Below, piece by piece: positions 43,114 to 52,106 of a stretch of DNA of 64,000 nt. Within the stretch, counting starts at the first letter, position 1. The number at the start of each line of letters is the position of its first letter. The stretch comes from Paracoccaceae bacterium Fryx2 (GTDB lineage Bacteria > Pseudomonadota > Alphaproteobacteria > Rhodobacterales > Rhodobacteraceae). Both the position numbers and the translations under genes were made by a program. The notes beneath the pieces are model-generated. The model saw only the letters and a program-made list of their open reading frames with translations. It was not told the DNA's origin and did no database searches. The stretch spans positions 1-64,000 of the forward strand of contig JAVSGI010000008.1 in NCBI GenBank assembly GCA_032334235.1. The letters are read 5' to 3'.

Positions 43114-45482
43114 GCGGTCACCTTCTTGGTCATTTTCGTGTACATCTCGAACAGTTTTTCCAGCCGTTCGGTGTCGTTCTTGAAGCGACGGCCGATGTAG
43201 ATGCGCTCAAGCGTTTCGTCGTTGCGGTCATGGGCGGCGCGCAGGTTTTCTGGCATCTTTTCGGGGTCGTAGAGGTCGGCGATGGTGGCTGGAAAATGCG
43301 CCTCTCGGGCGAGGAGGATGTTTTCGGCGCAGGCGGTCAGGTCGGATTTGTTCTTTTCGGTGAGGGTGGGGACGGGGAAGGTGTTCCAGCCGAGAGTGTT
43401 GGAGTAACGGTAGTCCGTCTTAATCTTTCCGCACACTGTTGCAATCCAAGCGAGATGAGTCCTGCTTGCGTAGATCGCCAAATTCCAAAGCGGAGCATCG
43501 TAAAGGGCCGAGGCACTATCGCCAACAATGTCGCCAACCTTGCCTACTACAAATGGCAAGTATTCGCGATTTTCTGAGGTGTGTCGCGGAATGACGAATG
43601 GTAACTCGGTTCCGATTTGACGTATTTCTCCAAACATGAATGGCCTTTTCGCCAAGGCGTTGGTCTGCGTTTTGTCGCTTTCAAGCCTCATACTCTGTGT
43701 TGCCGCTAATCGTCTTGAAATCTCAGCGTTTCCAGATAGTTGGCTGACAGCATATTCCGAGAGCCACAAACAGTATCGGATTTTCCCGTTGATGGAGTCA
43801 TCAGAGCCAATAAACTGGCGAACGACTTCCTGACGGGTCTTTGGGTGAAACTTAAGAGCAGTAATCTCTTCGCGATCAAGTAGAAGGTTGCCGCCGTCAG
43901 TTGGCGCGCTTCCCTTAGTCATTTGAGAAAGTGCGCTAAGTGGCGCACTGCGCTTTTCAACAATCACATTCTGTGCGGGAGCAAGATAATAGTTGATTGC
44001 CTCAACGTCCTTGACTGAAGTATTTCCCTCTCGATCAATTGAATACAGTCGTCTATTCGTAACCGGCAAACATGTGAATCCAACTATTACCACAGTAACA
44101 CCGGCATTATTCTTTGCTAAGTTCGCCCATTTGAAACTCGTATGAGCAAAGCAGATATCGTTGCACGCTCGGGAAATAAGTGGCCAGAGACTAGCAACTT
44201 GCTGTCCTTGGCAGATCGAGTTGGTAGAAACGAATGCAGCGATTGTGCCCGTTTTCCGCCCGTAATCAGCGGCCTTCATAAACCATCCAGCAACGTAGTC
44301 GAGTGACTTCCAAGTCGAAACACGGCCGTCAAAGATGGACTTCAAATCTGATTTTCTGCTCTCATCCTCCTGCTTTAGCCGCTTGCGCTCTTGAATGCTT
44401 GCGCCTTTGGGTGCCTTGGTTGTTGCCCCCACATACGGCGGGTTCCCGCAAATATACGTCTCGCCGCCCTCATTCTCGAAATCAATCTGCGCCTGATCCA
44501 GTGGCGTGTGGAACAGATCCTCGGCGTGATACCGCACCCCCGTGCCCGTGGGCGGGCAGATCGACAGCCAGTCCAGCCGCAGGGCGTTACCCTGGGTGAT
44601 CCAGTTCTGCGCGTTCAGCGGCAGGAACTCGGTCCGCGCCTGCACAGCGCCGCGATAGGTGACGTCGCATTGAAACTCGGCGATGATCAGCGCCAGGCGG
44701 GCAATTTCGGCGGCAAAGTCGCGCAGCTCAATCCCGCGAAAGTTGGTCTTGGGAATGTCAGATTTGCGATCCGCCTCGCCCCGGCGCTGGTTGATCACCG
44801 CCTCGATCGCCCGCATCTCCTTGTAGGCGATGACAAGGAAGTTGCCCGATCCGCAGGCGGGGTCAAACACCCTGATCTTGGCCATGCGATTGCGCAGGTT
44901 CAGCAGTTTGCGGGGGTTGTCGGCGGCCTCGTCCATCTGTGCGCGCAGATCGTCGAGGAACAGCGGGTTCAGCACCTTCAGGATATTCGGCACGGATGTG
45001 TAGTGCATCCCGAGGGCCGATCGCTCCCCCTCATCCGCGACCGCCTGAATCATCGACCCGAAGATGTCCGGGTTGATCTTGGTCCAGTCGAGGCTGCCGA
45101 TGTGCAACAGGTAGCTGCGCGCAATCTTGGAAAAGCGCGGAACATCGGCATCGCCGGAAAAGAGCCCGCCGTTCACGTAGGGAAAGGCATTGGCCCAGTT
45201 CCGCAGGTCAGAGGCAGCGCGATCGCCCAGCTTTGTGTTCATGCCGCGAAAGATTTCGCTGATGACCCAGTTCGTGTTGCCGGAATCCTTGTCGCTGAAC
45301 TGGCTGACGGTGGTGGTGAACAGCCCCTCGGAATGGAAGATGCCGGTGTCTTCGGCAAAAAAGCAAAAGATCAGCCGCGCCACGAAGTGGTTCATGTCAT
45401 GGCGACGCGCCTCGGTACCCCAGTCCGGGTTGTCTTTCAGCAGCTCGACATAAAGCCGGTTCAGGCGGCCGGTTGCCTTTAT
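43110..45482 (-). pseudogene. MmeI-like adenine DNA methyltransferase, 3' part
   Basis: Encodes about 790 C-terminal residues. In the restored numbering, motif I FDPACGSGNF is near 348-357 and catalytic NPPY near 489-492. These are followed by a target-recognition region and the C-terminal SDLTACAENILLAREA helix of the MmeI/YeeA class. An upstream helical spacer (MNHFVARLIFCFFAEDTGIF) is also typical. IS5 copy B is inserted after codon 143 with duplication TTAT (45479-45482, 46793-46796). The frame runs on into antisense IS DNA, so a start-less fusion may be produced. Without the IS the gene is 2799 bases, 932 residues. Confidence 0.9.
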
Positions 45483-46792
45483 GGGCACCTCTATAAATTG
45501 CCCCATCCCCCGCACTTCGGTATGGTGAGACAGTGAACTGGCATTGGGGATGCAACGATGGCGCAGATGGGTTTTTTCGATCTTTCGGACCGTTACGCGA
45601 GCCTCGATGCCAAAAGGGATCCGCTGGTCGAAATTGATGCCGTCGTGCCGTGGGAGGAGTTTCGTCCGGCTCTTGAGCGGGTCTGGCGCAAGCCTGTTGC
45701 GGATCGCAAGTCCCGCGCGGGGCGCAAGCCGATAGATGCGGTGCTGATGTTCAAGACGCTGGTTCTGAGCGCGCTTTACAACCTGTCGGATGATCAGATC
45801 GAATATCAGGTCCGCGACCGGCTTTCCTTTATGCGCTTCCTGGGGTTGGGCCTTGGTGACCGGGTGCCCGACGCCAAGACGGTGTGGCTGTATCGCGATG
45901 CGCTGGCGCAGGCCGGCAAGGTGGAGGAGTTGTTCGGGTTGTTTGACGGTCATTTGGCGCGGCGGGGCTACATTGCGCGCGGCGGTCAGATCCTGGACGC
46001 CTCCATCGTGCCGGTGCCGCGCAATCACAACACGCGCGATGAAAACGCAACGATCAAGAAGGGCGAGGTCCCCGAGGATTGGGCTGATAAGCCAGCGAAA
46101 CGGGTGCAAAAGGATGTGGACGCACGTTGGACGAAAAAGCACGGCAAGAGCCACTACGGCTACAAGAACCATGTGAATGTGGACCGCACGCATAAGCTGG
46201 TCCGGCGCTACCACGTCACCGACGCCGCTGTGCATGACAGCCAGGCAGTGGATCATCTGCTGATGCAGGGCAACACCGGGTCTGGCGTGTGGGCGGATGC
46301 TGCTTATCGGTCCGAGGAGATGGAGGCCAAACTCCGCGCCTTAAAACTGAAAAGCCACATCCACCGCAAGGGCAATCGGGGCAAGCCGCTGACCGACCAG
46401 GCCAAGGGCAGCAACCGCACCAAATCCACCGTGCGGGTCCGGGTTGAGCACATCTTCGGCGCGCAGGCCAACGACATGGGCGGCACCCTGGTGCGCACCA
46501 TCGGCTTGGTGCGGGCGAAGGCCAAAGTCGGCATGAAGAATCTCGCCTACAACATGCGCCGCCTCGGCCAACTGGGTCGCATCAACCCGCACCCAGCCTG
46601 AAAACGGTCGGCCAAGGACGCAGATCGCCCCGCGCATCGCTAAAAACGGCCCTGAACCGAAGGTCCGCGAGGCGAAATGGGCGGCAGATCATAAAAACCA
46701 AGGCAACAATCGGTCAGCTGAAGGTCGCTGCCGCGCTTCGGGCAGAACCTGCTATGCCGTTGCCGCGAAAACAGTCAAAAATCGAGGTGCCC
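45483..46792 (+). mobile_element. IS5-family element, copy B (1310 bp)
   Basis: Ends GGGCACCTC / GAGGTGCCC, 4-bp duplication TTAT, complete and uninterrupted. It sits antisense inside the methyltransferase gene. The outer sequence ATAAATTGCCCCATCC and the right end match copies A and C. Confidence 0.94.
45558..46601 (+). CDS. IS5-family transposase (copy B)
   Basis: 347 residues, single frame. N-terminal DUF772-like part (DPLVEIDAVVPWEEFRPALE, FKTLVLSALYNLSDDQIEYQ), then the DDE core with Asp in GGQILDASIVPVPRN, Asp in VWADAAYRSEEM and Glu in VRVEHIFGAQ. Predicted protein identical in copies B and C and, after removal of the nested IS21, in copy A. Confidence 0.94.
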   Translation: MAQMGFFDLSDRYASLDAKRDPLVEIDAVVPWEEFRPALERVWRKPVADRKSRAGRKPIDAVLMFKTLVLSALYNLSDDQIEYQVRDRLSFMRFLGLGLGDRVPDAKTVWLYRDALAQAGKVEELFGLFDGHLARRGYIARGGQILDASIVPVPRNHNTRDENATIKKGEVPEDWADKPAKRVQKDVDARWTKKHGKSHYGYKNHVNVDRTHKLVRRYHVTDAAVHDSQAVDHLLMQGNTGSGVWADAAYRSEEMEAKLRALKLKSHIHRKGNRGKPLTDQAKGSNRTKSTVRVRVEHIFGAQANDMGGTLVRTIGLVRAKAKVGMKNLAYNMRRLGQLGRINPHPA

Positions 46793-46796
46793 TTAT

Positions 46797-47222
46797 GTCA
46801 AACGCGCTTTCGCGGATCTGCTTGATGGTGGTGATACCCGCGAGCGGCAGGAAGAAACCGAAGTGGTCGTGGAAATCGGCATAGGCACAGGCGACAGTTT
46901 CGCCAGTGGTAAGGTCTTCAGCCTCAAGCGTCGTCCCATCGGTGGCGAGGATGAACTTGGCTTTGGCCTTAGCTGTCGCCGGGCTGGCGCGCAGCGCGTC
47001 AAGCATCTGCGTGACAGCCCCGGCAGGGCAGGTGGCGATGTGGATGTTGTCGGTCTGCAGCACGCCGTCGAGGTCGGACTTGTTCGAAACGCCCTGGCGC
47101 AGGCGTTTAAGTGTGGCATCTTTGTTCCCGAATGCCTCAAGGAAAGCGTAGGGAAATTCGGCAGCATCAAACGGTTGTTCAGCGAGGTCAGAAATGGCTT
47201 GTTCAATTTCGACAGCGTTCAT
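46797..47222 (-). pseudogene. MmeI-like DNA methyltransferase, 5' part
   Basis: First 142 codons (MNAVEIEQAISDLAEQPFDA ... KQIRESAFD); the junction restores ESAFDIKATGRLNRLY across the insertion. Unlike MmeI itself this N-terminus shows no clear PD-(D/E)XK nuclease motif, so cutting would depend on partner proteins. The ATG overlaps the stop of the VapC gene by four bases. Confidence 0.88.
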
Positions 47223-47641
47223 ACGGCATTCCAGGGATTCATGATGTCTATGCCGCAGCCTTCGAAATCTTTGACATTTCGCGTGGCAATGGCCGCACCG
47301 CAGGCACAGGCGATTGCGGCAATCTGACAGTCAGCGTCCATGATCGGCTTACCTGCTGCACGGCGGGTAGCCGCAATCTCGGCATAACAACGGGCGGCGG
47401 GGCTGTCGAAAGGCAGGATGCGGCCTGCAAAGTCCTGATCGATCATCGCATCGATGGCGCCGACAAGCCGATCGCGCCGCTGCCCAGCTGGCAGGATGGC
47501 CGCACCCGTGCGCAATTCGGCCTCGCTCACCGCAGTCAGGAACAGCGTGTCGGCGGCATGACCGGCGAACCATGCCAGGACCGCAGTGTCCGGCTTGGCG
47601 CGCATGAGTTCAGAAACGACATTGGTGTCGATGATGATCAT
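47219..47641 (-). CDS. vapC: PIN-domain toxin (VapC/FitB type)
   Basis: 140 residues, starting MIIIDTNVVSELMRAKPDTA with the first catalytic Asp in IDTNVVSE. Others lie in TAVSEAELRTG and PIMDADCQIAAIA, followed by ATRNVKDFEGCGI, a standard FitB/VapC order. It follows its antitoxin by three bases and its stop overlaps the methyltransferase start (ATGA), so toxin and defence genes form one translationally coupled message. Confidence 0.9.
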   Translation of the reverse strand: MIIIDTNVVSELMRAKPDTAVLAWFAGHAADTLFLTAVSEAELRTGAAILPAGQRRDRLVGAIDAMIDQDFAGRILPFDSPAARCYAEIAATRRAAGKPIMDADCQIAAIACACGAAIATRNVKDFEGCGIDIMNPWNAV

Positions 47642-47644
47642 GCG

Positions 47645-47887
47645 TCACTCAAAGTCCGGCGAAGCGCGCATTGGCGTCCTGGCTGGCAGCGCGAGATCAA
47701 CGCCACCCAGCGCTGCAAACCGCTGGTGGATTGAATGGCCTAGGTTTTTTGGGGCGCTGGGCTGGCCGACAACTTGCCGCAAAATATCGCGCGCCTCCTC
47801 CTCCATCGACCGGCCATGCTCGGCCGCCCTCACGCGCAAGCGGCGCTTCACATCATCGTCGAGATTTCGAATCGTAATGCTGGCCAT
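47645..47887 (-). CDS. vapB: FitA-like Arc/ribbon-helix-helix antitoxin
   Basis: 80 residues beginning MASITIRNLDDDVKRRLRVR, the typical beta-strand and helix of FitA/VapB antitoxins, with AEHGRSMEEEARDILRQV as second helix. It binds DNA as a dimer and neutralises the PIN toxin with its C-terminal tail. First gene of the defence transcript. Confidence 0.9.
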   Translation of the reverse strand: MASITIRNLDDDVKRRLRVRAAEHGRSMEEEARDILRQVVGQPSAPKNLGHSIHQRFAALGGVDLALPARTPMRASPDFE

Positions 47888-47893
47888 CGGGTT

Positions 47894-47917
47894 CCCTCCT
47901 CTGCGTAAAGAGGAGGG
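47894..47917 (-). promoter_or_regulatory. Inverted repeat covering the antitoxin ribosome site
   Basis: Perfect 9-bp arms CCCTCCTCT and AGAGGAGGG with a 6-base spacer. On the minus strand the arm next to the start contains GAGGAGGG, the evident Shine-Dalgarno of the antitoxin gene. The structure could be a protein operator, an RNA hairpin that hides the ribosome site, or both. Confidence 0.7.
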
Positions 47918-47970
47918 TAGGCAATGATTGCACTGCTATCAAGCATCTTTTGATTGATGTAGCGCTTTGT

Positions 47971-49236
47971 TCAAGACCCCACCACCTTCAGCCGCGGCTT
48001 CAGCATCTCGCCCACGGCATTCACCCCTGCCCGCAGCGGCGAGTCGATCAGGTGGGCATAGCGTTGGGTGGTGCCGATCTGGGTGTGACCCAGCAGCCGC
48101 CCGATCATTTCCAGCGAGGCCCCGCCCGAGACAAGGAGCGAGGCAAAGGTATGCCGCAAGTCGTGGATGCGGACGTCGGCGATGTCAGCCTGCACGCGCA
48201 TCCGTTCCCAGAACCGCTTGAGATCGACCACCGGCTGGCCTTGCACATCGCCGGGGAAGAGGAAGGGGCAGCCCTTGGGCACGGCATCGCCGCGCAGGCG
48301 GATCAGAGCGACGGCCTCGTGCGAGATCGGCACACGGTGGACGCGGCGCTGCTTGGTGTAGGCGGCCTGCTTTGTCCAGATGGCCAGATCGAGATTGAAT
48401 TGGTCAAAGGTGGCGGTGCGGGCCTCGCCGCAGCGGGCGCCGGTCAGCATGCACAGGCGGATGATACCGGCGGCGCGCTGATCAGGATCGGCACAGAGGG
48501 CCTCGGCGAGACGTTGGATTTCCTCGAAGGACAGGAACCGCTCGCGGGCCGTTTCGGGACGCTTGCGGAAACTGGTCGCTGGATTGTCGGTCCGTAATTT
48601 CCACGTGACCGCTAGGCTGAACATCTTGCGTAGCACCTCACCCACACGATTTGCGCGCACGGGCGTCGGCTTGAAAGTCTTCGGCGGAGACTTTGGTTTG
48701 GCCCCCTTTGATTTAGACGCCCGTGGCACCGCGATCGGCTTGACGGGTTTCTTCCAGACCCGCGGTCGCCCTGCCGCGACCTTTATCAGCAGCCTGTCGA
48801 CATCGGTCGGCGTGATGTCGGTCACTTTGTGTGATCGCCAGTCGGGCAAGACCAGCGTCTTGAGCATGCTGGCCTGATCCTTGCTGCTTGAGGCCGACAG
48901 TTTCGGCAGATGTTCGTCGATGTACCGCTCGACCAGTTCGTCAACGGAGGGCGCGTGACGGGCATTGGTCCGCGTGTCCATCGGATCTTCGCCACGATCA
49001 ATGTCGCGCTTCAGGCGCTTGGCCTCGTCCCTAGCGGCAGTGACCGACCAGCTCGGCCACGTGCCGATCGTCATGCGCCGTTGCCGCCCAGCGGCGCGGT
49101 AGATCAGGATAAACCCCTTCCGACCCGACAGGAACACGCACAGGCCAAAGCCCGCGCAATCCTCGTCGAACACCACATACTTGCGCGTGCCAATTTCGGC
49201 AGCCTTTACAACTCGTTCCGTCAAATGCGTGGCCAT
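47971..49236 (-). CDS. int: Tyrosine integrase (phage/ICE, DUF4102 arm-binding type)
   Basis: 421 residues. N-terminal arm-binding DUF4102-like domain (VVKAAEIGTRKYVVFDEDCA, then LIYRAAGRQRRMTIGTW), SAM-like core-binding part (about 100-200), and catalytic domain with Arg in LTGARCGEARTATF, HDLRHTFASLLVSGG (His-x-x-Arg) and LGHTQIGTTQRYAHL (His and Tyr nucleophile). GGGGGA precedes the ATG. It probably integrated the element at the tRNA-fMet half at 32916. An IS5 copy lies 33 bases upstream of the start and may separate it from its promoter. Confidence 0.92.
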   Translation of the reverse strand: MATHLTERVVKAAEIGTRKYVVFDEDCAGFGLCVFLSGRKGFILIYRAAGRQRRMTIGTWPSWSVTAARDEAKRLKRDIDRGEDPMDTRTNARHAPSVDELVERYIDEHLPKLSASSSKDQASMLKTLVLPDWRSHKVTDITPTDVDRLLIKVAAGRPRVWKKPVKPIAVPRASKSKGAKPKSPPKTFKPTPVRANRVGEVLRKMFSLAVTWKLRTDNPATSFRKRPETARERFLSFEEIQRLAEALCADPDQRAAGIIRLCMLTGARCGEARTATFDQFNLDLAIWTKQAAYTKQRRVHRVPISHEAVALIRLRGDAVPKGCPFLFPGDVQGQPVVDLKRFWERMRVQADIADVRIHDLRHTFASLLVSGGASLEMIGRLLGHTQIGTTQRYAHLIDSPLRAGVNAVGEMLKPRLKVVGS

Positions 49237-49268
49237 GTCGGTCCCCCTTTACGCACCGACTGAGCAAA

Positions 49269-50578
49269 GGGCACCTCTATAAATTGCCCCATCCCCCGCA
49301 CTTCGGTATGGTGAGACAGTGAACTGGCATTGGGGATGCAACGATGGCGCAGATGGGTTTTTTCGATCTTTCGGACCGTTACGCGAGCCTCGATGCCAAA
49401 AGGGATCCGCTGGTCGAAATTGATGCCGTCGTGCCGTGGGAGGAGTTTCGTCCGGCTCTTGAGCGGGTCTGGCGCAAGCCTGTTGCGGATCGCAAGTCCC
49501 GCGCGGGGCGCAAGCCGATAGATGCGGTGCTGATGTTCAAGACGCTGGTTCTGAGCGCGCTTTACAACCTGTCGGATGATCAGATCGAATATCAGGTCCG
49601 CGACCGGCTTTCCTTTATGCGCTTCCTGGGGTTGGGCCTTGGTGACCGGGTGCCCGACGCCAAGACGGTGTGGCTGTATCGCGATGCGCTGGCGCAGGCC
49701 GGCAAGGTGGAGGAGTTGTTCGGGTTGTTTGACGGTCATTTGGCGCGGCGGGGCTACATTGCGCGCGGCGGTCAGATCCTGGACGCCTCCATCGTGCCGG
49801 TGCCGCGCAATCACAACACGCGCGATGAAAACGCAACGATCAAGAAGGGCGAGGTCCCCGAGGATTGGGCTGATAAGCCAGCGAAACGGGTGCAAAAGGA
49901 TGTGGACGCACGTTGGACGAAAAAGCACGGCAAGAGCCACTACGGCTACAAGAACCATGTGAATGTGGACCGCACGCATAAGCTGGTCCGGCGCTACCAC
50001 GTCACCGACGCCGCTGTGCATGACAGCCAGGCAGTGGATCATCTGCTGATGCAGGGCAACACCGGGTCTGGCGTGTGGGCGGATGCTGCTTATCGGTCCG
50101 AGGAGATGGAGGCCAAACTCCGCGCCTTAAAACTGAAAAGCCACATCCACCGCAAGGGCAATCGGGGCAAGCCGCTGACCGACCAGGCCAAGGGCAGCAA
50201 CCGCACCAAATCCACCGTGCGGGTCCGGGTTGAGCACATCTTCGGCGCGCAGGCCAACGACATGGGCGGCACCCTGGTGCGCACCATCGGCTTGGTGCGG
50301 GCGAAGGCCAAAGTCGGCATGAAGAATCTCGCCTACAACATGCGCCGCCTCGGCCAACTGGGTCGCATCAACCCGCACCCAGCCTGAAAACGGTCGGCCA
50401 AGGACGCAGATCGCCCCGCGCATCGCTAAAAACGGCCCTGAACCGAAGGTCCGCGAGGCGAAATGGGCGGCAGATCATAAAAACCAAGGCAACAATCGGT
50501 CAGCTGAAGGTCGCTGCCGCGCTTCGGGCAGAACCTGCTATGCCGTTGCCGCGAAAACAGTCAAAAATCGAGGTGCCC
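49269..50578 (+). mobile_element. IS5-family element, copy C (1310 bp)
   Basis: Same ends and length as copy B, with duplication CAAA (49265-49268 and 50579-50582). It is inserted in the intergenic region between the integrase and the next phage gene and transcribed away from the integrase. Confidence 0.94.
49344..50387 (+). CDS. IS5-family transposase (copy C)
   Basis: 347 residues, identical in translation to copy B, with an intact DDE core. About 190 bases of 3' untranslated IS sequence follow before the right inverted repeat. Confidence 0.94.
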   Translation: MAQMGFFDLSDRYASLDAKRDPLVEIDAVVPWEEFRPALERVWRKPVADRKSRAGRKPIDAVLMFKTLVLSALYNLSDDQIEYQVRDRLSFMRFLGLGLGDRVPDAKTVWLYRDALAQAGKVEELFGLFDGHLARRGYIARGGQILDASIVPVPRNHNTRDENATIKKGEVPEDWADKPAKRVQKDVDARWTKKHGKSHYGYKNHVNVDRTHKLVRRYHVTDAAVHDSQAVDHLLMQGNTGSGVWADAAYRSEEMEAKLRALKLKSHIHRKGNRGKPLTDQAKGSNRTKSTVRVRVEHIFGAQANDMGGTLVRTIGLVRAKAKVGMKNLAYNMRRLGQLGRINPHPA

Positions 50579-50619
50579 CAAAGAGAATCGGCAAAGAGCA
50601 ACATGCTCCACGCGTGCGT

Positions 50620-50667
50620 CCGGAATTCAGGGGGAAACCGGGGGAAACAAACCGGACATTAATCCGG
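50620..50667 (+). repeat. Long inverted repeat, left arm
   Basis: 48 bases starting CCGGAATTCAGGGGGAAACC and ending TTAATCCGG. The complement recurs at 51505-51553 with only a few changes. Each arm itself contains GGGGGAAAC twice. The gene at 50726-51319 lies between the arms. A shorter direct repeat GTCGAATGCG occurs twice just inside (50669-50688). Confidence 0.85.
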
Positions 50668-50725
50668 GTCGAATGCGGTCGAATGCGGCTGTTTGCGGCA
50701 AAGCCCCAGATTTGTGCCAATCGCA

Positions 50726-51319
50726 TCAGGCGGCCTTCAGTGAATGCCAGATCACCTTGATCCGCTGCCGGATGGTGCTTTCGTCGGGTGCGGACCCATG
50801 TGTGGAGTTGGCAATGAACCATTCCTGCATCTCGACGATCAGCGCCGTTTGCGTGGCCGGAAGGCCTCGATCAAGGATGCGTTTCATCAGCGCGATGTGA
50901 AAGCCATCCCAGTCGTATCTTCCGGGCGCACCGGGCCCGCCGCTGCGAGAACGGTTGATATCATGAGCTTGCTCGAAGCGCTCGATTTCGGCGGCGGTGA
51001 TCATGATGTCGGCGGCGGTGAACCGAACGCCGCGCGCCGGGTCGGTTATCGTTAACCAGTCAGATGTCTTGGGACGACGCGCTTGTTTTACATACACTTT
51101 CTTTGCCGCATCACCGAACGGGCGGAACAGCGGCCGCACTTCGGTGCCCGGCACGCTGAGCAAACCAGAGGCGTTTTCGTCGCCAATTTTCACCTGGCCA
51201 AACGCCGCGACCAGATCGATTTCGTCCGAAATCGCCCAGTCCACAACCTGCGTCGGACTGCATGTCCAGCGTGCTGACACTTCGACAATCGTAAACAAAC
51301 ACCGCGCCGGGAACGCCAT
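50726..51319 (-). CDS. Unknown phage-region protein flanked by inverted repeats
   Basis: 197 residues, no domain recognised. The start MAFPARCLFTIVEVSARWTC suggests a short N-terminal sensor or DNA-binding fold (VSARWTCSPTQVVDWAISDE could be a helix-turn-helix). The middle is Arg/Lys-rich (KVYVKQARRPKTSDWLTI) and the C-terminus helical (ESTIRQRIKVIWHSLKA). It is divergent from the excisionase-like gene at 51628, the position of a phage repressor or control gene. Function is a guess. Confidence 0.6.
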   Translation of the reverse strand: MAFPARCLFTIVEVSARWTCSPTQVVDWAISDEIDLVAAFGQVKIGDENASGLLSVPGTEVRPLFRPFGDAAKKVYVKQARRPKTSDWLTITDPARGVRFTAADIMITAAEIERFEQAHDINRSRSGGPGAPGRYDWDGFHIALMKRILDRGLPATQTALIVEMQEWFIANSTHGSAPDESTIRQRIKVIWHSLKAA

Positions 51320-51504
51320 GACCTACCTCTTTTCGACCGCCCTGATGACCCTGCTTCCGGCAAAACGAAACCGGCCCCTGCCTCACAGCGGGGGAGATCA
51401 CTTGGCGATTCTATGTGTGAACTGCTCGCCTTTAAGGTGTCAGAGTTCGCACTTTGTTCATATCAAAATCTGCGCGCCCGTCGCCGATTTCGGTGGATAA
51501 ACGA

Positions 51505-51553
51505 CCGGATTAATTACCCCGTTTGTTTCCCCCGGTTTCCCCCTGCATTCCGG
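51505..51553 (-). repeat. Long inverted repeat, right arm
   Basis: Complement of the 50620-50667 arm; the shared core of about 27 bases (around GGGGGAAACCGGGGGAAACAA) has one mismatch and the outer TTAATCCGG is kept. The enclosed segment is about 840 bases. Confidence 0.85.
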
Positions 51554-51627
51554 TCGATCGACTGTGCTTGTCTGCCTTCACTGATTTGGCTGCGCCGCTC
51601 AAGGCCCGCCATACACCGGAGAAAGAC

Positions 51628-51897
51628 ATGAAAAACATCGCCTTGAAGGAAGTTGAGGCCTCAGCGCCAGAAGTGGACAGCGGTCTTTTGACCGGCTGGC
51701 TGGACCGGGCCAACCTTGCCCGGGAACTGACCCTTTCGGTGGATACCCTGCAGCGCTGGGAGACCCGCCGCATGGGCCCACCCTGCGTTCGGGTGGGGCG
51801 CAAGGTGCTCTACCGCATGGAGGCTGTCAGGGACTGGCTGCGCGAACAGGAGGCCCGCAAAGCGGGTGTCAGCCGCGCTGTCGCCGGTCGGCGCTGA
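51628..51897 (+). CDS. Excisionase/AlpA-like helix-turn-helix protein
   Basis: About 89 residues from the ATG at 51628 (GGAGAAAG precedes it; the frame is open further upstream without a ribosome site). The segment LDRANLARELTLSVDTLQRW, followed by GPPCVRVGRKVLYRMEAVRDW, is the MerR-like winged helix of excisionases and AlpA regulators. It opens the plus-strand early operon of the prophage. Confidence 0.8.
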   Translation: MKNIALKEVEASAPEVDSGLLTGWLDRANLARELTLSVDTLQRWETRRMGPPCVRVGRKVLYRMEAVRDWLREQEARKAGVSRAVAGRR

Positions 51898-51908
51898 GGG
51901 GGGAGATC

Positions 51909-52106
51909 ATGGCGACCACCATCACCCCCAGCGGCACCATCCCGGTCACCGCGTTGATCGCGGAGGCCCAGCGCGAGTTGGATCTGCGGCGGCAATTCTA
52001 CTGGTCCCGCGTCCGCGCGGGCAAGATGCGCCAGGATGAGGCCGACAAGCGCATCGCCCTGATGGCCACGATCGTCAAACGCCTGACCGTCACGGCGGCA
52101 CTATGA
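51909..52106 (+). CDS. Small phage early protein, unknown
   Basis: 65 residues, largely helical (VTALIAEAQRELDLRRQFYW, ADKRIALMATIVKRLT). GGGGGGAGATC precedes the ATG. It lies 11 bases after the excisionase-like gene and overlaps the next start (ATGA). Similar small Arg/Glu-rich proteins of this size often precede phage replication genes; no function can be assigned. Confidence 0.7.
   Translation: MATTITPSGTIPVTALIAEAQRELDLRRQFYWSRVRAGKMRQDEADKRIALMATIVKRLTVTAAL

Noticed and set aside
45483-46256. Very long minus-strand frame (1048 codons) from the IS5 antisense strand into the methyltransferase
   Set aside because: The first 260 codons are antisense to the IS5 transposase; the real gene starts at 47222 and is restored by removing the IS.
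45483-50578. IS5 copies B and C as a composite transposon carrying vapBC and int
   Set aside because: Each copy has its own 4-bp duplication (TTAT, CAAA), showing independent insertions.
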